This document shows positions 1 through 7,201 of a stretch of DNA of 54,607 bases, piece by piece. The stretch covers positions 1-54,607 of the forward strand of contig JBILVB010000004.1 of the NCBI GenBank assembly GCA_044370695.1. Reading direction: 5' to 3'. Below the pieces are notes generated by a model that worked only from the letters and a program-made list of their open reading frames with translations, searched no databases and had not been told where the DNA came from. The translations under genes were made by a program, and so were the position numbers. This DNA is from JBEIFW01 sp044370695 (GTDB taxonomy: Bacteria; Actinomycetota; Acidimicrobiia; Acidimicrobiales; Ilumatobacteraceae). Position 1 is the stretch's first letter. Each line of letters starts with the position of its first letter.

Positions 1-2128
1 GGCCGGCGGCGCGCACGAACCGCGGCGACCACGACGGATCCGTGGCGACTGCGACGAGGATCTCGCCGGCCTCGAACGGTTCGGCCGGGTCGGTGACCAC
101 GCGCGCCCGGCCGGCGGCCACGCCCGGGCTCGCCGGCCACCCGTGCAGGCGGTCGCCGAGGGGTCCGGTGCCGAGGGCGACGGACCCCGGCAGCCCGCAG
201 AACCGCGCCGGGAGCACCGGGGCGCGCCGGTACGCCTGCTGGGCCCGGCGCCGCCGCCCCAGCTCCTCGGCGGACGGAGGCGATCCGCCCGTCAGCACCC
301 GGGACAACTCGGCCTCCCCGAGCAGTTCGACGTCGTCCGAGCCCCGCAGACGGCCGGCCGCGACGAGCCGCTGCCCGAGTTCCCGCTCGACCCGCCGCAC
401 CTCGCCGCCGATCGCGAGGGCGGCCTGCTTGGCCGCTTCCCTCAGACCGAGTTGCTCGGCGACGTCCCGGGCCAGGCGGTGCAGCGCCCGCAGCCGGACC
501 CACCCCAGCATCCCGTCGGTCCGCATCCCAGCCGCCACGAGGTCGGCCTGCCGCGTCGCCCTCGTCGGTTCCGGACGCCGCGGCGCGCCGCCGACGGTGG
601 GGTCGAGCCCGAGTTCCGCCCACGTCGGGCCACCGAAGACCGATGCCGACGCCGTGGGACCGGGCGGCGGCGGGGGTACCGGCGTCGCCAGGACCCCGGT
701 GAGGACCGCCGCCGTCGCCGGCGCCACATGGCGCCGCAGCCGTGCCTCGAGCCGCTCGTATCCGGCGGCCGCCTCGGAGCCGATCGCGACCTCGGCGGCG
801 ACGGCCCGTAGGCCGAGATCGACCAACGCCGTCCGGCGCGCCCGGAGCGCAGCGATCCCGAGTGCGTCCAGCGGGCCAGGCTCGCAGGCGGCGGCCGCCG
901 CGACGACGATCCGGGCCTCGAGTGCGGCCCGGTTGCGCACGGCGCCGGCGCGCAGGTCACGACCCACCCGCAGCGACCCCCGCCGAGACCCCCCGGCCCG
1001 GCGTCCGGCACCTCCGCGGTCTGCCGAGGGCGCACCGGTGATCCGGGCGAGGCGCTGCGCGTCGAGCGCCACCCGCCCGCGTATGCGCCGCAGCAGCGGG
1101 CCGTCCGTCGCCGGCGTGGCGTGCGGCGATCCCCCGAGTTCCCCGCAGCGCGAGCGCACGGCGTGCTCGACGAGGAGCCGGTTCTGCTCCCAACGCAACG
1201 GCGGCAGCACGCCCGCCATCGTCTCGGCGATGCCGCCGGTGGTGAGCTCGAGCCCGTCGAGCGATGCGGGGTCGTCGTCGAAGCCGTCGCTCGGGGGACC
1301 GGTCGCCGTCACGGGCCGGGCCTGCACGATCCAGACCGTCACACCGTCCCAGGCCCATTCGACGTCCTGCGGCCGACCGTCGAGGCGTTCCACCGCCCGG
1401 GCCAGTTCGAGCGCTGCGGCCACCTCGCCGGGAACCGGACTGCCGTCGACGGCCCCGCTGCCGTCGCGCCGTAGGCGCAGCGCGTGGGGCGTGGCGCGAC
1501 CCGACACGAGCGCGTCCGCAAGGCCATCGACCCACTCGACGCGTGCGAGTCCGGCGCCCCCGGCGGGGTCGACGCCGAACGCGACGCCGGCCCGGCGGGC
1601 CGGAACCATCCTCATCAGCAACACGGCCATACCGGCCGAGCGCTCCTCGATCCCCATCGCCCGCCGGTAGGCGCACGGTGCGGGATGCCACAGCGATGCC
1701 GCGACCAGGGCCACGGCCCGGCGGAGCCCGGCGGCCTCGGTGGGATCGACGGCCAGCACCGAGCGATGCTGGCCGGCGAAGGAGGACCCGGCGAGATCCT
1801 CGGCGGTGGCCGACGACCGCACGGCAACCGGCCCGGCGAGGCCCCGCACGGCGGCGAGGAGCTCCTCGAGCAGCCCCTCGGGCCAGGGTGCCGCAGTGAA
1901 CGCGTCGTCGAGTTCGCCGGCGGGCACGACCTCGCCCCGGCGAGCCCGGGCGACGACCGCGGCCACGTCCGAGGAGCTACCGAGCGCGGCCACCGTGGCC
2001 GCCGGCACGGCGACCGTGGGCGGCACGGGCAGACCCCATCCGATCAACCGATCGAGCGCCGCGCCCTTGCCACCGAGCTCGGCGCGGTCCCGATGGTGGC
2101 CGTCGAGGCGGACGATCCCGCCGTTCAC
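1..2128 (-). CDS. PEP/pyruvate-binding (PEP synthase-like) protein, C-terminus cut by window edge
   Basis: The reading frame is open from a GTG at 2128 to the left edge (709 codons visible). The N-terminal half is a PPDK/PEP-synthase ATP-grasp domain: GGKG near residue 19 and the hallmark VRSSATAEDLAG at about 103-114. The last visible part (LHGWPASPGVAAGRARVV onward) is the start of the swivelling phosphohistidine domain, and the sequence stops before the catalytic His. The middle third matches no classical PEP synthase region that I recognise, so it may be a PEP-utilising enzyme of another type, for example one acting on an unknown small molecule, rather than true PpsA. The start overlaps the upstream stop (GTGA), so the two genes are translationally coupled. 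Family call is firm; substrate is unknown. Confidence 0.85.
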   Translation of the reverse strand, partial: MNGGIVRLDGHHRDRAELGGKGAALDRLIGWGLPVPPTVAVPAATVAALGSSSDVAAVVARARRGEVVPAGELDDAFTAAPWPEGLLEELLAAVRGLAGPVAVRSSATAEDLAGSSFAGQHRSVLAVDPTEAAGLRRAVALVAASLWHPAPCAYRRAMGIEERSAGMAVLLMRMVPARRAGVAFGVDPAGGAGLARVEWVDGLADALVSGRATPHALRLRRDGSGAVDGSPVPGEVAAALELARAVERLDGRPQDVEWAWDGVTVWIVQARPVTATGPPSDGFDDDPASLDGLELTTGGIAETMAGVLPPLRWEQNRLLVEHAVRSRCGELGGSPHATPATDGPLLRRIRGRVALDAQRLARITGAPSADRGGAGRRAGGSRRGSLRVGRDLRAGAVRNRAALEARIVVAAAAACEPGPLDALGIAALRARRTALVDLGLRAVAAEVAIGSEAAAGYERLEARLRRHVAPATAAVLTGVLATPVPPPPPGPTASASVFGGPTWAELGLDPTVGGAPRRPEPTRATRQADLVAAGMRTDGMLGWVRLRALHRLARDVAEQLGLREAAKQAALAIGGEVRRVERELGQRLVAAGRLRGSDDVELLGEAELSRVLTGGSPPSAEELGRRRRAQQAYRRAPVLPARFCGLPGSVALGTGPLGDRLHGWPASPGVAAGRARVVTDPAEPFEAGEILVAVATDPSWSPRFVRAAG

Positions 2129-2445
2129 GGCGCCGACGGGGCCGGTGCGGTCGGCCCGGCGTCGAGCAGACCGGCCCGGTAGAGGGCTACGACCCGATCA
2201 GCTACGTCCTCGAGGCGTTCGTCCCCCGTCGCGGCGTACGCCTCGAGCCATCGCACCAGGTCGGACCGGACCGACACCTGGCGTCGCCGCCCGACCGATC
2301 GCACCAGCATCGACGCCGCCGCAACGGCGACCGCCGCGAACACGGCGACGAGGTCCCACGCCCCACCGGTCGCCGCGTCGGCAGTGCCGATGGCGGCGAT
2401 CCCGATGATGACCACCACCGTCACCCGATTCGCCAACGACAGCAT
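2125..2445 (-). CDS. small two-helix membrane protein, unknown function
   Basis: 106 residues from ATG 2445. Two hydrophobic helices at about 8-25 and 30-50 are followed by a basic stretch (VGRRRQ) and a soluble C-terminal part of about 55 residues with an acidic helix (LEAYAATGDERLEDVADRVV). An AGGAGG lies 3 nt before the ATG, or directly before an in-frame GTG at 2448, so the exact start is open. It is coupled by a 4-nt GTGA overlap to the PEP/pyruvate-binding enzyme, which suggests they act together. I do not recognise a family. Frame and codon use fit a real gene, since third positions are strongly G/C. Confidence 0.65.
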   Translation of the reverse strand: MLSLANRVTVVVIIGIAAIGTADAATGGAWDLVAVFAAVAVAAASMLVRSVGRRRQVSVRSDLVRWLEAYAATGDERLEDVADRVVALYRAGLLDAGPTAPAPSAP

Positions 2446-2490
2446 CACCCTCCTCGGCCCGGGCGCCGCGGCGCAGGCCCGGCCCGGACC

Positions 2491-2512
2491 GTACCGACGG
2501 AACCGTCGGTAC
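2491..2512. repeat. perfect 22-bp palindrome between two 12-bp direct repeats
   Basis: The arms GTACCGACGG (2491-2500) and CCGTCGGTAC (2503-2512) flank AA. The 12-mer GGCCCGGACCGT occurs on both sides, at 2481-2492 and 2526-2537. The site is 45 bp upstream of the small membrane protein and just behind the stop of the 2537-2782 gene. It may be an operator for the membrane protein/PEP-enzyme pair or a hairpin terminator for the gene above. No T-run follows. Confidence 0.6.
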
Positions 2513-2536
2513 CCCAGGGACCAACGGCCCGGACCG

Positions 2537-2782
2537 TCAGAGCGCAAGCGCAGAGCGGATCGCCCTGCACGCGGCGACGGCCAGCAGCACGACGAACCAG
2601 CGTTGCAGCGCAGCGGGATCACGACGCTCCGCGACGCGCCCACCGACGATCGCCCCGACGAGGCTGGCTGCGAGGAAGAGCACCACGACCGCCCGGTCGA
2701 TCGCGCCGGACTGCAGCCGGGTGGGCCCCCTTGCTGCGATCGCCGAGCGGGCCGCCTCGGTGGCGTGCTTCGAGCTCCCCAT
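2537..2782 (-). CDS. TauE/SafE-type transporter C-terminal fragment (81 aa)
   Basis: The last ~55 residues (from AIDRAVVVLFLAASLVGAIV to the end) look like the final two membrane helices of the TauE/SafE sulfite/sulfonate exporter family. Full-length members have about 250 residues and 7-8 helices, so this is either a decayed remnant or a mini-protein. In favour of a functional gene, the ATG at 2782 is formed by the outer half of a CsoR-like palindrome (2781-2796), exactly mirroring the divergent gene at 2831. The first ~25 residues (GSSKHATEAARSAIAARG) are polar and unlike the family. An in-frame extension upstream (to 2893) would run through both operators and is unlikely. Family assignment rests on two helices only. 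Confidence 0.5.
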   Translation of the reverse strand: MGSSKHATEAARSAIAARGPTRLQSGAIDRAVVVLFLAASLVGAIVGGRVAERRDPAALQRWFVVLLAVAACRAIRSALAL

Positions 2783-2796
2783 ACCCCTATGGGTAT
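2781..2796 (-). promoter_or_regulatory. CsoR/CstR-like operator on the start codon of the TauE-like fragment
   Basis: Inverted repeat ATACCC-N4-GGGTAT. Read on the minus strand it covers a possible -10 (TACCCA) and ends inside the ATG of the leftward gene. This ATACCC/GGGTAT architecture is typical of operators bound by CsoR/CstR-family copper or persulfide sensors. No such regulator is encoded in the window. Confidence 0.6.
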
Positions 2797-2816
2797 CATG
2801 ACGCCGAGACCCCCTG

Positions 2817-2832
2817 ATACCCTGGTGGGTAT
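2817..2832 (+). promoter_or_regulatory. CsoR/CstR-like operator on the -10 and start codon of the 61-aa protein
   Basis: A second ATACCC-N4-GGGTAT repeat with its centre 36 bp from the first. It contains a TANNNT -10 (TACCCT, 2818-2823), and its last two bases are the first two of the ATG at 2831, so a bound repressor would block RNA polymerase on a leaderless transcript. Confidence 0.65.
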
Positions 2833-3016
2833 GTGCAGAGCGGTCACGTGCAAGCGGTGCGGCAAACCCTCCTGGGCCGGGTGCGGCGCCCACGTCGAAC
2901 AGGTGCTCGCCGGCGTCCCTGCAGCAGACCGCTGCCGCTGCCGGGAGCAGGGAGCCCGAGCGACCCCTGCACCGGCCGAGCGCCGGTCCGTGCTGTCCCG
3001 GTTGCGCCGGCGCTGA
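2831..3016 (+). CDS. small cysteine-rich MCRAVTC protein (61 aa)
   Basis: It begins MCRAVTCKRCGKPSWAGCG, followed by HVEQVLAGVP and DRCRCREQ. This small family, with a CxxxxCxxC-WxGCG-H core, recurs in actinobacteria and also in fungi and plants; from memory its function is unknown, though the pattern suggests a metal- or sulfur-binding mini-domain. Six cysteines and one histidine lie in the first ~40 residues. The tail (ARATPAPAERRSVLSRLRRR) is basic and probably disordered. There is no ribosome-binding site: TACCCT lies 7 nt before the ATG, so the mRNA is probably leaderless. The promoter and start lie inside a CsoR/CstR-type operator, which suggests induction by copper or reactive sulfur. 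Recognised by pattern, not by a search. Confidence 0.75.
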   Translation: MCRAVTCKRCGKPSWAGCGAHVEQVLAGVPAADRCRCREQGARATPAPAERRSVLSRLRRR

Positions 3017-3043
3017 GCCGAGCCACGCCCGGCCGCCCGACGA

Positions 3044-3640
3044 TCAGCCGGCGAGCGCCTCGGCGAGCAGCGCCCGCTCGGCCGCGCCGAGCGGCACCTC
3101 GGCGACGAGCGCAAGGCCGGCCGGGCTCATCTTGCGTGCGGTCTTGCGAATCACCTCGCACAGGTGCGACCGGTCCAGGCGCGCCGAGACCGCACCCAAC
3201 TGGGTCTCCAGGAACACGAGGCACGCAGCGTCCTCGACGGCCTGCGTCTCGAGGTCCGTGCCCAATCCCTCGCGCCGGATCGACGCCTGCACCCGGGCGA
3301 TGTCCGGCTCGCCATAGCCGGCCTCGGCGAGGAGGGCGGCCACCTCGTCGGCATGACGAGCCTTCTGGTCCCGACGCCACCGCAGGTACCCCGCACGGTC
3401 GGCCGGGTAGCTGGCCCGAGGCACCACCCAACGGCGCAGGTGATGCGCCCGGGCCGCCAGCAACGCGGTCTGCGGAGCCGGGTCGAGCAGTCGCTCCACC
3501 CACGCCGACGCCAGCCGACCGTGGGCCTGGGCCAACGGCTGCACAACGCCGGCGACCACGACCTCGGTCGGGTCCGCCGCATTGGCGGCGTCGATGGCAG
3601 CGATCGCCCGGGCGTACCGATCCGTGCTCAGACCGCGCAC
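3044..3640 (-). CDS. DUF4202 family protein
   Basis: 198 residues from GTG 3640, an all-helical protein with the family's hallmarks HHLRRW, YPADRAGYLRWR, CLVFLETQ and IRKTARKMSPAG. DUF4202 genes are often found with assimilatory sulfite/nitrite reductase and sulfate-activation genes; the biochemical role is not known to me. Here it overlaps the reductase stop codon by 13 nt, so the two are translationally coupled and it is the last gene of the reductase transcript. The conserved His, Asp and Glu residues are compatible with a metal-dependent (HD-like) enzyme, but that is inference. Confidence 0.8.
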   Translation of the reverse strand: MRGLSTDRYARAIAAIDAANAADPTEVVVAGVVQPLAQAHGRLASAWVERLLDPAPQTALLAARAHHLRRWVVPRASYPADRAGYLRWRRDQKARHADEVAALLAEAGYGEPDIARVQASIRREGLGTDLETQAVEDAACLVFLETQLGAVSARLDRSHLCEVIRKTARKMSPAGLALVAEVPLGAAERALLAEALAG

Positions 3641-5418
3641 TCCGAGTCACCGACGGCGGCCACGAACGGACCGGTCTCGTCGTAGTCCGCGTAGAACGAG
3701 GGGTCCTCGTCGAAGGTGGGGAACCGGTCGAGCTCCTTGAGCTCCAACCCCACCGACCCGGCGCCGCCCACCCGGTCGAGCCACCCGCGGAACGTCTCCC
3801 CGGCGTTGCGCTCGCCGGCGAAGCGCCGCACGACGCGAACCACGGCCTCCGGTGCGTTCTTCGCCGGGAGCCGCAACGCCTTGTCCCCGAAATGGATCTG
3901 CTCCTGGCCGACATGACCGCCGAGCAGCATCTGGTAGCCGGGTGCGCTGCGGCCGTGGGCCCGCCGCTCGGCGCCGAAGAATCCGATGTCGCTCGCGTGG
4001 TGCTGGCCGCAGGAGTTGGTGCAGCCCGAGATGTTGATCCGCACGCCGCCGACCTCGGCGAGACCCTCGGCCTCCAGCGCCTCCCCGATCGCCTTGGCCA
4101 GGCCCCGCGACTGGGTGACCGCGATGTTGCAGGTGTCCGCGCCCGGGCAGGCGACCACGTCCCGGGCGAGCTCGGCGCCCGGCCGAGCCATCCCGATCGC
4201 CTCGAGACGGGCGTACAGCACCCCGAGCTGGGCCTCGGTGAGGCCCCGGAACACGACGTTCTGCCGGTTGGACAGCCGGACGTCGGCTCCGAGCTCCCGC
4301 TGGATCGAGGCGAGGGCCCGGAACTGCTCGGCGGTGACGTCGCCCAAGGCGGCGTACGCCACGGCCGACACCGAGCCGTTGGCCGCGCCACGCACCACGC
4401 TGGTCGCCTCCCACCGCCGGTACGGGTCGCTCGGGAGGAGCTCGACGCGCACCCCCTGGCCCACGGCGGTCCGCTCGCCGGTGACCGATGCGCCCGCCGG
4501 CGCGTCGCCGGCCGTGGCGACCTCGGCCGGGATGCCTCCGGGCCACGAGCTCGACGCCGGCAGGGTGCGGCGGATCTTGAGCACCCGGCGGCGCACCTCG
4601 TCGATGCCGAGGGTGTCGACCACCCACTTGAGCCGGGCCCGCAGCTTGTTGTCCCGGTTGCCGGTCTGGTCGAACACCCGCAGCACCGCTTCCACGGTCG
4701 GCAGCAGGTCCTCGCGACTGGTGAACTCCTCGAGCGCGAGCGCCGGGTGCGGCGTGGCGCCGAGCCCGCCGGCGATGTAGACGCGGAACCCGGCCTCGGT
4801 GGTGCCGTCGTCGCGGGTGCGGGTGGTGGCGACGACACCGACGTCGTTGAACATCGCCTGGCCGCAGTCGGTCGAGCAGCCCGAGAAGTTCACCTTGAAC
4901 TTGCGGGGCAGGCGCTGGCCGAGGGGGTTGCGCACGAAGTGCCGGAACGTCGCTTCCGCCCACGGGGTCACGTCGAGGTGCTCGTACGGGCACGCCCCGG
5001 CGAGGTGGCAGGCCATCACGTTGCGCACGGTGTCCCCGCACGCCTCCCGGCTGGTGAGACCGACCCCGGCCAGGTGGCGCATCACCTCGGGTACCCGGGT
5101 GAGTTCGACGAAGTGGATCTGCACGTTCTGGCGGGTGGTGATGTGCCCCCAGCCCCGCGAATACGTCTCGGCCAGGAACCCCATCAGCTCGAGCTGTTCG
5201 GGGGTGATCGTGCCGGCCGGCAGCTTGATGCGGACCATCTGGTTGGTGCCGCCCTGGCGCTGGCCGTAGATCCCGTTGTTGAGCCGCATCACCCGGAACA
5301 CGTCCTCGTCGATCTCGCCGGCGAGGTACTGCGCGATCGCCCGCTCGAACCGTTCGATGTCGCGCCGCTGCTCCTCGTCGAGGTCACGGGGGGCGGGCAC
5401 CACGGGAGCGATGGACAC
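3628..5418 (-). CDS. sir: ferredoxin-dependent sulfite (or nitrite) reductase, siroheme/4Fe-4S
   Basis: 596 residues from GTG 5418, chosen because GGAGGA lies 4 nt upstream; an in-frame GTG further up exists. Two ferredoxin-like/siroheme half-domains form the usual tandem. The FeS-siroheme cysteines are present as C-x5-C (CPGADTC, C424/C430) and C-x3-C (CTNSC, C466/C470), and basic siroheme-site motifs include TTRQNVQIHF and ACGDTVRN. It reduces sulfite to sulfide (or nitrite to ammonium) with six electrons from ferredoxin in the cytoplasm. The neighbourhood (cobA, precorrin-2 dehydrogenase, DUF4202) fits assimilatory sulfite reductase. Sequence alone does not firmly separate SirA from NirA, and no nitrate reductase or cysH is in the window to decide. 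Confidence 0.92.
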   Translation of the reverse strand: MSIAPVVPAPRDLDEEQRRDIERFERAIAQYLAGEIDEDVFRVMRLNNGIYGQRQGGTNQMVRIKLPAGTITPEQLELMGFLAETYSRGWGHITTRQNVQIHFVELTRVPEVMRHLAGVGLTSREACGDTVRNVMACHLAGACPYEHLDVTPWAEATFRHFVRNPLGQRLPRKFKVNFSGCSTDCGQAMFNDVGVVATTRTRDDGTTEAGFRVYIAGGLGATPHPALALEEFTSREDLLPTVEAVLRVFDQTGNRDNKLRARLKWVVDTLGIDEVRRRVLKIRRTLPASSSWPGGIPAEVATAGDAPAGASVTGERTAVGQGVRVELLPSDPYRRWEATSVVRGAANGSVSAVAYAALGDVTAEQFRALASIQRELGADVRLSNRQNVVFRGLTEAQLGVLYARLEAIGMARPGAELARDVVACPGADTCNIAVTQSRGLAKAIGEALEAEGLAEVGGVRINISGCTNSCGQHHASDIGFFGAERRAHGRSAPGYQMLLGGHVGQEQIHFGDKALRLPAKNAPEAVVRVVRRFAGERNAGETFRGWLDRVGGAGSVGLELKELDRFPTFDEDPSFYADYDETGPFVAAVGDSECAV

Positions 5419-5461
5419 GAGTCCTCCGAACGAGGGGACGAAAAGATGACCGTTCCGGTCG

Positions 5462-5467
5462 ACTTTA
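5462..5467 (-). promoter_or_regulatory. possible -10 of the sulfite reductase gene
   Basis: TAAAGT on the minus strand, about 44 nt upstream of the GTG. It is one of the few A/T-rich spots here and would give a leader of about 37 nt that includes the GGAGGA site. No convincing -35. Confidence 0.35.
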
Positions 5468-5474
5468 GCCGCCG

Positions 5475-5732
5475 TCACCGGCCGATGTCGGCCCCGATCT
5501 CGCGCAACGCGTCCGCCAGCGCCGCCCGCAAGCGCCGGGCCTGTCCCGGTTGCAGGTGTCCGACGAGCCCGGCGCCGGGCCGGCCGACCTCCTCGACGGT
5601 CAAGACCACGCGAGGCTCGGCGTCGTCGTAGTCGTCGCTGATCGCGACCGCCCACGAGATTCGGTCGGCGTCGTCCGCGCCCGGCGGCAGGTCCTCGGGC
5701 CGGAACGGGTAGTCGTCGATCGAGCGGCGCAC
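5475..5732 (-). CDS. small acidic protein (85 aa), unknown function
   Basis: Starts at GTG 5732 (VRRSIDDYPFRPEDLPPGAD). It is rich in Asp and Glu in the first half (ADDADRISWAVAISDDYDDAEP), followed by LTVEEVGRPGAGLVGHLQ and a helix (ARRLRAALADALREIGADIG). A length of 85 residues, low Cys and no membrane segment suggest a soluble cytoplasmic protein. The gene has its own leaderless-type -10 (TAGCGT) 6 nt before the start and lies between the sulfite reductase and a flavoprotein, all leftward. Position suggests a role in assimilatory reduction or flavin chemistry, but I recognise no family. Confidence 0.65.
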   Translation of the reverse strand: MRRSIDDYPFRPEDLPPGADDADRISWAVAISDDYDDAEPRVVLTVEEVGRPGAGLVGHLQPGQARRLRAALADALREIGADIGR

Positions 5733-5738
5733 GCCGGC

Positions 5739-5744
5739 ACGCTA
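5739..5744 (-). promoter_or_regulatory. -10 box TAGCGT of the 85-aa acidic protein
   Basis: Exactly 6 nt separate it from the GTG at 5732, placing the transcript start on the start codon. Its TAG is also the stop codon of the upstream flavoprotein gene. Confidence 0.55.
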
Positions 5745-7148
5745 GGCCAGCGCGTGGCGGGCGGCGGCGGCGCCCGCGATGCGCCCGTACGTGGTGATGT
5801 TGGCATAGGAGTTCCCACTGCCCACGTAGTGCGCCCCGACGACGCCGCCGGTGCACTCACCGGCCGCGTACAGCCCGGCGATCGGCGCGCTCGCCTCGTC
5901 GAGCACCCGGGCGTCGGGATCGATCCGGAGCCCGAACGAGGTGAAGCACACCGTCGACGGGCGCAGTTCGACGCCGTAGAACGGCGGTTGGGCGATCGGG
6001 TCGAGGAAGGCACGGTACTTGCCGAACTGGTCGTCGACGCCGGCCTCGACCGCCCGGTTGTACCGCTGGACGGATCCGGCGAGTGCGACGCCCGGTAGGC
6101 CGAGCGCGGCGGCCAGGTCCTCGATCGTCGACGCGGTCGCCACCTTGCCCTCCCGCACCATCTGGTCGACGACGTCGGTCGTCCAGTGGGGGCTCTGGTA
6201 CTTCGACGACCCGGGGATGGCCTGCTTGTAGCGGGCTGCGCCCGCCTGGGTCGCCCGCTCCAACGTGGGCCGGTCGAAGACCGCCCACACCCGGTCCCCC
6301 TGCTCGCGCACCAGGAAGTCCATCATCCCGTAGGGCGCGGTCTCGTCGCAGAACCGATGGCCCTCGGCGTTGACGAGCACCAACCACCCGGGCAGGTAGG
6401 CCTCGAGGATCTGGGCGAAGCCGGCGTGGAGCAGACGCAACCCGCGGTCGTGCCCCGTGGTCTGGGCCCGCACCTGGGCGCCGAGTTCGAGCGCGTCACC
6501 CCGGGCCCCGGCGGCGCCGATGTACCAGGCGTTCCCGGTGGCCGCGGCCGACGGGTAGAAGCGCGCCAGCTTGGCGGGGTCGTTGGCGAACCCGCCCGAG
6601 GCGAGCACCACGGCACCGGCGCGGATCTCGTCGTCGCCGACGGCCACCCCGGCGACGACCCCGTCGCCACCGATCACCAGGCGGTCGATACGTTGCCCGA
6701 GCGCGACGTCGACGTCCTGCTCCCGGCAGTGGCGGTGCAGCACGTCGACGACGGCTTGACCGCGACCGACCGGCACGTGGACCCGCGGCACCCGCTCGTC
6801 GCCGCCGAACACCAGCTCGGGGTGGTACTCGACCCCGAGATCCCCCAACCACTCGACCGTCGGGCCGGCGAACTCGCACAGTCGCCGTACGACGGCGGCG
6901 TCGACGTTCCAGCGGTTGACCTGCAGGTAGTCGTGGAACAGCGACTCGGCGTCGTCGTCGATTCCGAGCGCCCGCTGGTAGCGCGTGCCCGCACCCATGA
7001 TCAGCCCGCCCGACAACCGCGACGACCCCCCGACCACACCCTCGGCTTCGGCGACGAGCACCTGCCCGGCACCCTCGGCCCGCGCGGCGAGCGCTGCGGC
7101 CAGACCGGCTGCGCCCGACCCGACCACGACCACGTCGACGTCTCGCAT
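5742..7148 (-). CDS. FAD-dependent oxidoreductase, fumarate reductase/KstD-like
   Basis: 468 residues. The N-terminal Rossmann FAD motif GSGAAGLAAALAA is at 10-22, GGSSRLSGG follows at about 40-48, and the C-terminal FAD part ends GECTGGVVGAHYVGSGNSY plus ANITTYGRIAG. This is the fumarate reductase/succinate dehydrogenase flavoprotein superfamily in the branch of 3-ketosteroid dehydrogenases and flavocytochrome c-type enzymes. It should desaturate or reduce a C-C double bond next to a carbonyl; the substrate is not evident. The start (ATG 7148) has AGAGAGGGG upstream. It lies between the siroheme gene cobA and the reductase cluster, so either sulfur genes flank an unrelated catabolic gene or it supplies a linked redox function. 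Steroid substrate is a guess from family and from lipid genes elsewhere. Confidence 0.85.
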   Translation of the reverse strand: MRDVDVVVVGSGAAGLAAALAARAEGAGQVLVAEAEGVVGGSSRLSGGLIMGAGTRYQRALGIDDDAESLFHDYLQVNRWNVDAAVVRRLCEFAGPTVEWLGDLGVEYHPELVFGGDERVPRVHVPVGRGQAVVDVLHRHCREQDVDVALGQRIDRLVIGGDGVVAGVAVGDDEIRAGAVVLASGGFANDPAKLARFYPSAAATGNAWYIGAAGARGDALELGAQVRAQTTGHDRGLRLLHAGFAQILEAYLPGWLVLVNAEGHRFCDETAPYGMMDFLVREQGDRVWAVFDRPTLERATQAGAARYKQAIPGSSKYQSPHWTTDVVDQMVREGKVATASTIEDLAAALGLPGVALAGSVQRYNRAVEAGVDDQFGKYRAFLDPIAQPPFYGVELRPSTVCFTSFGLRIDPDARVLDEASAPIAGLYAAGECTGGVVGAHYVGSGNSYANITTYGRIAGAAAARHALA

Positions 7149-7201
7149 GACGACCCCTCTCTGTCACGTCCCGACCAGCCTGCCAGGCCGCCGGGGCGCC
7201 G

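Noticed and set aside
42..1670. A 542-codon plus-strand open frame rich in Arg, Ser, Pro and Ala
   Set aside because: It is the antisense shadow of the PEP/pyruvate-binding gene, whose minus-strand translation carries the recognised VRSSATAEDLAG motif; the plus-strand composition is typical of complement frames at this GC content.
2833..5631. A 932-codon plus-strand open frame
   Set aside because: Antisense to the sulfite reductase and DUF4202 genes, both recognised by conserved motifs.
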